Assembly: GCA_024278555.1 (NCBI GenBank) | Contig: JAJRSX010000153.1 | Span: 1-19,493 of the forward strand | Source: a bacterium | GTDB taxonomy: Bacteria; CG2-30-53-67; CG2-30-70-394 | Direction of reading: 5' to 3' | DNA length: 19,493 nt | Shown: piece by piece, positions 16,192-19,493 of the stretch | How positions within the stretch are numbered: position 1 is the stretch's first letter | Layout of the letters: every line of letters starts with the position of its first letter | Translations under genes and position numbers: made by a program | The notes under the pieces: model-generated | Told to the model about the DNA's origin: nothing | The model's input: the letters and a program-made list of their open reading frames with translations, nothing else | Database searches by the model: none

Positions 16192-17496
16192 TCACTGCCC
16201 GCCTCCTCCCATACCGGCAGGTGGCTCCTCCCATACCGGCAGGCGGACGGTCACCGTCGCCCCCGCCTCCGGGGTGGAGTCGATCTCGATGCGGCCGTCG
16301 TGCTCGGCGATGATCCGGCGGGTGATGGAGAGGCCGAGGCCGGTCCCCTTGCCCGGCGGCTTGGTGGTGAAGAAGGGGTCGAAGAGGCGGTCGAGGTGGG
16401 CGGCGGGGATGCCGCAGCCGCTGTCGGTGACCTCCACCACCACCACCCCTGCCATCGGCCGCGCCGTCACCTGGATGCGCCGCACCGGCCGCCACTCCAC
16501 CGCGTGGTCGGCGTTTACCAGCAGATTGAGAAAGACCTGCTGGAGCTGCTCCGGCACCGCCCGCACCGCGGGCAGCGGGTCGGCGAGGTCGAGCCTCAGG
16601 TCAATGCCGTGCTTCTCCATCCGGTGCTGGAGGAGCGAGCCCACCTGGGCGAGGACGTCTCCAAGCTGGGTGGGCACCACCTCCGCCTCCTCCGGCCGGG
16701 CGAAGCGCAGGAGCTGCCAGACGAGGTCGGTGATCCGCTGGGTCTGCCGGCCGATGGTCGCCAGCTCGGCGCGGTGCGGCGAGTCCTCCGGCAGGTCGGC
16801 CTGCAGCCAGTCGGCGGTGCCGGAGATGATGTTCAGGGGCGTGCCGATCTCGTGCGCCAGCCCCGAGGCGAGCTCGCCGATGAGGGCGAAGCGGCCGGAG
16901 TAGATCAGCTCCTGGGTGCGCGTCTCCACCCGCGCCTCCAGGTTCTCGGCGTGCTCCTGGAGCTTCCGGTTCGCCTCGTCGAGCTGGCCGGTGTACAGCT
17001 CGACGTACCGCTCCATGGCGATGGTCTGGTCGAGGGTGACCACCCGGCTCAGCGCCAGGGTGGCGGCCAGCAGCCCTGCCGGGTCGTCGTCCATGAGCGC
17101 CGCGATGCGTGGCAGGAGAAGCTGGATGACCAGGTTGAAGCTCGCCAGATACCAGCGCGGCTCCAGACCTACCTCCAGGTGACGCTCTCCGACCCGTCGC
17201 CGGGTCGCCTCGTACGCCTCGCCGTAGTCGCCGCCGAGGAGCTCGCCGAGGTACTGCACGAGGATCTGTTTCAGTCGCGCCAGGACACCCGGTCGTTCGA
17301 GGAGCATTCGGAGTTGCGGGAACTGCTCCAGGTGGGCGTAGAACTCCTCGACCACCTCCGGAAACTCCGGCGAGAGTCGCCGGCCGATCTCCGCGAGCCG
17401 TTTGCGATCCGTCGCCGAGAGGCGGATGAAGCGGTGGTACGGGTCGGCGGGCCGCCCCTGGGCCGGCACCTCCCCCTTCGACCCCCTTTGGGTCAC
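16192..17496 (-). CDS. Globin-coupled sensor histidine kinase
   Basis: This is a soluble 434-residue kinase. Residues about 20-165 resemble the sensor globin domain: FYAHLEQFPQLR (52-63), then RVGERHLEVGLEPRWYLASF (101-120), where His106 sits at the proximal haem ligand position. A short coiled coil (about 168-200) leads to HisKA with AHEIGTP (214-220, His215), then HATPase_c with Asn328 (LLVNAD), DSGCGIP (358-364), FFTTKP and KGTGLGLS (383-390). Such globins bind O2, NO or CO through haem, so kinase activity is probably gas-controlled. The start is GTG, overlapping the stop of the NtrC-type regulator by 3 nt, so the two form one unit. The C-terminus was altered by a 22-bp duplication. Confidence 0.88.
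   Translation of the reverse strand: MTQRGSKGEVPAQGRPADPYHRFIRLSATDRKRLAEIGRRLSPEFPEVVEEFYAHLEQFPQLRMLLERPGVLARLKQILVQYLGELLGGDYGEAYEATRRRVGERHLEVGLEPRWYLASFNLVIQLLLPRIAALMDDDPAGLLAATLALSRVVTLDQTIAMERYVELYTGQLDEANRKLQEHAENLEARVETRTQELIYSGRFALIGELASGLAHEIGTPLNIISGTADWLQADLPEDSPHRAELATIGRQTQRITDLVWQLLRFARPEEAEVVPTQLGDVLAQVGSLLQHRMEKHGIDLRLDLADPLPAVRAVPEQLQQVFLNLLVNADHAVEWRPVRRIQVTARPMAGVVVVEVTDSGCGIPAAHLDRLFDPFFTTKPPGKGTGLGLSITRRIIAEHDGRIEIDSTPEAGATVTVRLPVWEEPPAGMGGGGQ
16203..16243. repeat. Tandem duplication at the 3' end of the globin-kinase gene
   Basis: The 19-nt word CTCCTCCCATACCGGCAGG occurs at 16203-16221 and again at 16225-16243 with no mismatch, a period of 22 nt. Because 22 is not a multiple of three, the second copy is read in a different frame and changes the last residues and stop of the kinase. 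Confidence 0.9.
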
Positions 17497-18860
17497 TTGG
17501 CCCCCCCGCGCGGGGACGGTTCAAAGCCATACTCCTTGATCTTCCGGTACAAGGTGCGGCGGTCGATCTTCAATATCTCGGCCACCTTCACCCGGTGCCA
17601 GTTGTGGCGCTCCAGGGTGGCGAGGATGTGGCGCCGCTCCAGCTCCTCCATGGGCAGGTCGGAGATCTCCCCGAGGCCGAGGCGGTCGCCCACCGAGCCG
17701 GTGACCTTCGCCGGCAGGACGTCGGGGGTGAGGGCGTCGCCCCGCGCCAGGACCACGCCGCGCTCGATCACGTTCTCCAGCTCGCGCACATTGCCCGGCC
17801 AGTTGTAGTCCAGCAGCAGGCGCATCGCCTCCGGTTCGATCTTGTCCATCTGCCGCTGGTTGCGCCCGGCGTGCTTGGCGAGAAAGTGGCGGGCGAGCAG
17901 CGGGATGTCCTCACGTCGCGCGGCCAGGGGTGGCAGGGCCACGGTGATCACCCCGAGGCGGTAGAAGAGGTCCTCGCGAAAGCGCCCCTCGGCCATCTCC
18001 TTCTCCAGGTCGCGGTGGGTGGCGGCGATCACCCGGAAGTCCACCACCACCGTCTGGTTGGCCCCGACCCGGCGTACCTCCCGCTCCTGGATCACCCGTA
18101 GGAGCTTCACCTGCAGCGACTCCTCCATGTCGCCGATCTCGTCGAGAAAGATCGTGCCGCCCGCCGCCTCCTCGAAGATCCCCTTCTTGTCGCGCTCGGC
18201 ACCGGTGAAGGCGCCCTTCACGTGGCCGAAGAGCTCGCTCTCCAGGAGCTGTTCGGGGATCGCCGAGCAGTTGATCGGGATGAACGGCGCGGTGCGCCGG
18301 GCGCTGTTGTAGTGGATCGCCCGCGCCACCAGCTCCTTGCCGGTGCCCGAGGCGCCGGAGATCAGGACGTTCGAGCGGGTCGGCGCCACCTGCTCGATGA
18401 GCTCGAAGACAAGCTGCATCACCGGGCTCTGGCCGATGATGTTGGAGAACTGGAACCGCTCCTCCACCTGTCGCTGGAGGTGGTTCACCTGCCGTCTGAG
18501 CTTGCGCTCCTCCTCGATACGCGACAGGACCAGCTCGATCTCCTCCATCTTGAACGGCTTCGACAGGTAGTCGGTGGCGCCGGCGCGCATCGCCTCCACC
18601 GCCGTCTGCACCGAGCCGAAGGCGGTCATCACCACCACCGCCACCCCCGGGTGGCTCTCCTTCACCCGCCGGGTGAGCTCCACGCCGCCCATCTCCGGCA
18701 TCCGCACGTCGGTGAGCAGGACATCCGAGGGGCTCTCGGCGAGACGGGCGAGGGCCTGCTCGCCGCCGCTCGCCTCCTCCACCTCGTGGCCGCGGCCGGT
18801 GAGGAAGCGGACGAGCATCTCCCGCATCTGGCCGTCGTCTTCGGTGATCAAGATATGCAT
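17493..18860 (-). CDS. NtrC-family sigma54-dependent response regulator
   Basis: The 455-residue activator has a receiver (1-120: Asp8/Asp9, phosphoacceptor Asp51 in TDVRMPE, Thr79, Lys101), a sigma54-interacting AAA+ domain and a Fis-type helix-turn-helix. The AAA+ part shows GASGTGKE (169-176, Walker A), GAFTGA (216-221, the loop that contacts sigma54), TIFLDEIGD (236-244, Walker B), RFREDLFYRL (293-302) and NWPGNVRELEN (353-363). The DNA-binding helix region is KVAEILKIDRRTLYRKIKEYG (425-445). Phosphorylation by the adjacent kinase should drive ring assembly and open-complex formation at sigma54 promoters. ATG 18860 gives the canonical MHILITEDD start, with no clear ribosome-binding site. 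I found no good -24/-12 site in its own upstream region, so its targets lie elsewhere. Confidence 0.96.
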   Translation of the reverse strand: MHILITEDDGQMREMLVRFLTGRGHEVEEASGGEQALARLAESPSDVLLTDVRMPEMGGVELTRRVKESHPGVAVVVMTAFGSVQTAVEAMRAGATDYLSKPFKMEEIELVLSRIEEERKLRRQVNHLQRQVEERFQFSNIIGQSPVMQLVFELIEQVAPTRSNVLISGASGTGKELVARAIHYNSARRTAPFIPINCSAIPEQLLESELFGHVKGAFTGAERDKKGIFEEAAGGTIFLDEIGDMEESLQVKLLRVIQEREVRRVGANQTVVVDFRVIAATHRDLEKEMAEGRFREDLFYRLGVITVALPPLAARREDIPLLARHFLAKHAGRNQRQMDKIEPEAMRLLLDYNWPGNVRELENVIERGVVLARGDALTPDVLPAKVTGSVGDRLGLGEISDLPMEELERRHILATLERHNWHRVKVAEILKIDRRTLYRKIKEYGFEPSPRGGAK

Positions 18861-18921
18861 GGCGCGTGGGGTCTGGAGAGCACGGCCTGCAAGAGGCGCG
18901 GTGGATCCTACCAGCGCGCCG

Positions 18922-18937
18922 CGCGTCGCGCGACGCG
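18922..18937. promoter_or_regulatory. Perfect 16-bp palindrome upstream of the NtrC-type gene
   Basis: CGCGTCGCGCGACGCG reads the same on both strands. It lies 62 bp upstream of the regulator's start codon. It could be an operator, but CG-only palindromes arise easily in this DNA, so function is uncertain. Confidence 0.4.
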
Positions 18938-19014
18938 GAGGGGTGAGCGGTGGTGCCGGGGTGCGTCAGCCGGGGTCCGTGTCGGTTGGATGGCCGGTGT
19001 TCGCGGGGGAGGGA

Positions 19015-19111
19015 GGAGCCGGCTCCCGCCGGCGAGGCAGGCCCCATCTTGAGATTGGGGGACTTGCCCGCGGCCAGTGGCCGCGGCTCGCGAGCAGGAG
19101 CTCGCTCCTAC
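19015..19111. repeat. Hairpin cluster with REP-like palindromes
   Basis: Four hairpins follow one another: GCCGGC-TCCC-GCCGGC (19018-19033), CCCCATCT/AGAT-GGGG (19042-19060, one bulge), a perfect 9-bp stem CCGCGGCCA/TGGCCGCGG (19068-19086), and GCGAGC-AGGA-GCTCGC (19090-19105). On the minus strand the last reads GTAGGAGCGAGCTCCTGCTC, close to the GTAGGAGCGAGCTTGCTCGC-type REP of Pseudomonas as I remember it. The first and last units face each other, as in paired REP (REPIN/BIME) elements. Confidence 0.55.
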
Positions 19112-19240
19112 CTCGGTCCGGTTAGATGGTCGCCGTGCTGCCGGTCCGGGCTCCCGCCGGCTTCAACCGGTTCGGGTGTTGCCATTCGCCGCCCTTGTGT
19201 CTCAACCTACGCGCCGCCGAGCGCAGGTGGGGCAGGCATT

Positions 19241-19316
19241 GCGGGTGTAACTCAGCTGGTAGAGTCCCAGCTTCCCAAGCTGGTTGTCGCGGGTTCGAAT
19301 CCCGTCGCCCGCTCCA
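19241..19316 (+). tRNA. tRNA-Gly, anticodon CCC
   Basis: The 76-nt cloverleaf is complete: acceptor GCGGGTG pairs with CGCCCGC (one G-U), D stem ACTC/GAGT, anticodon stem CCAGC/GCTGG with loop TTCCCAA (anticodon CCC at 19274-19276), 5-nt variable loop TTGTC, T stem GCGGG/CCCGT (one G-U) with loop TTCGAAT, discriminator T and encoded CCA (19314-19316). It reads the GGG glycine codon, useful in a GC-rich genome. Confidence 0.96.
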
Positions 19317-19393
19317 GCCCGCCCCGGGGCGTCTCCGGCACCTGTCCGGCGGGTTGACGCCATCCGTCAGTCGGCCGCCCGCCCACACTGCCG

Positions 19394-19420
19394 GCCGGTC
19401 CGTAGTCGCGACTGACCGGC
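19394..19420. repeat. Inverted repeat downstream of tRNA-Gly
   Basis: GCCGGTC (19394-19400) pairs with GACCGGC (19414-19420), and the interior AGTCGCGACT (19404-19413) is itself a perfect palindrome, so the whole can fold with only a 3-nt bulge. No T-run follows. It could be a binding site near the promoter of a gene beyond the window or part of the tRNA 3' region. Confidence 0.45.
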
Positions 19421-19493
19421 ATAGTGGCTTCGCCGCAATGCCAAGGGGTTGCCGCGTGAACCTCAGGTATGGTGTCGCGCGGCGCAAGGTGGC

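Larger units (their letters stand above)
18861..19240. other. Gene-free palindrome-rich region between the regulator and tRNA-Gly
   Basis: No frame in these 380 bp has coding features. It holds the regulator's upstream region, a 16-bp palindrome, a cluster of four hairpins with a REP-like unit, and the unmarked promoter of the tRNA gene. I could not find a convincing -35/-10 pair in front of the tRNA. Confidence 0.6.

Noticed and set aside
18861-18921. Possible sigma54 promoter (TTGCA on the minus strand)
   Set aside because: There is no GG at the required distance upstream, so the -24 element is missing.
19345-19380. TTGACG as a -35 element after tRNA-Gly
   Set aside because: No acceptable -10 lies 16-18 nt downstream; TGACG/CGTCA there forms a small stem instead.
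19122-19487. Minus-strand open frame with the peptide SGRRDSNPRQPAWEAGTL
   Set aside because: This is the well-known false protein produced by reading the antisense of a tRNA gene; it covers the tRNA-Gly.

Overview
The window is high-G+C bacterial chromosome with G or C at most third codon positions, so long open frames lie antisense to several real genes. The content is mostly housekeeping. LapA/LapB-type lipopolysaccharide-assembly domains, a sigma54-dependent NtrC-type regulator, an Fo block in the order atpZ-atpI-atpB-atpE with no F1 genes beside it, and a REP-like palindrome point to a Gram-negative proteobacterium in the broad sense. A split Fo/F1 layout is common in former deltaproteobacteria, while LapB and the REP-like motif lean gammaproteobacterial. 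I cannot name a genus.

Layout. Positions 2-1700 (+): the end of a hybrid histidine kinase and an overlapping receiver-kinase protein. 1924-2151 (+): a possible small membrane protein. 2184-5692 (-): gltX, glgC and a macrodomain hydrolase, with a long imperfect inverted repeat between the last two. 5920-6906 (+): a WYL-domain regulator. 7174-8965 (-): atpZ, atpI, atpB, atpE, ending in a clear Rho-independent terminator. 9056-9472 (-): ndk, preceded by a G-tract repeat. 9739-11772 (-): membrane pyrophosphatase with a good sigma70 promoter. 11914-12717 (-): inositol monophosphatase family gene. 12878-13219 (+): a decayed fragment of an AAA_14/DUF4143 ATPase gene. 13325-15535 (+): rsfS, rlmH and a LapA-LapB fusion. 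15558-16064 (-): a universal stress protein. 16192-18860 (-): an NtrC-type regulator with a globin-coupled histidine kinase. 18861-19240: gene-free and rich in palindromes. 19241-19316 (+): tRNA-Gly(CCC).

How the parts fit. The Fo genes and the pyrophosphatase both make or use an ion gradient. Both carry residues associated with Na+ coupling: Gln53/Glu86/Ser87/Tyr91 in subunit c, and the D-x-F-E-S glutamate plus K+-dependence residues in the pyrophosphatase. This suggests, but does not prove, a sodium component in the cell's energetics. The globin kinase and its sigma54 activator form a probable O2- or redox-responsive switch. No wholly novel system is obvious. The best leads are the possible Na+ coupling, the globin two-component pair with a recent frame-shifting 22-bp duplication, the LapA-LapB fusion, the decayed ATPase gene, and several unexplained intergenic repeats and palindromes.
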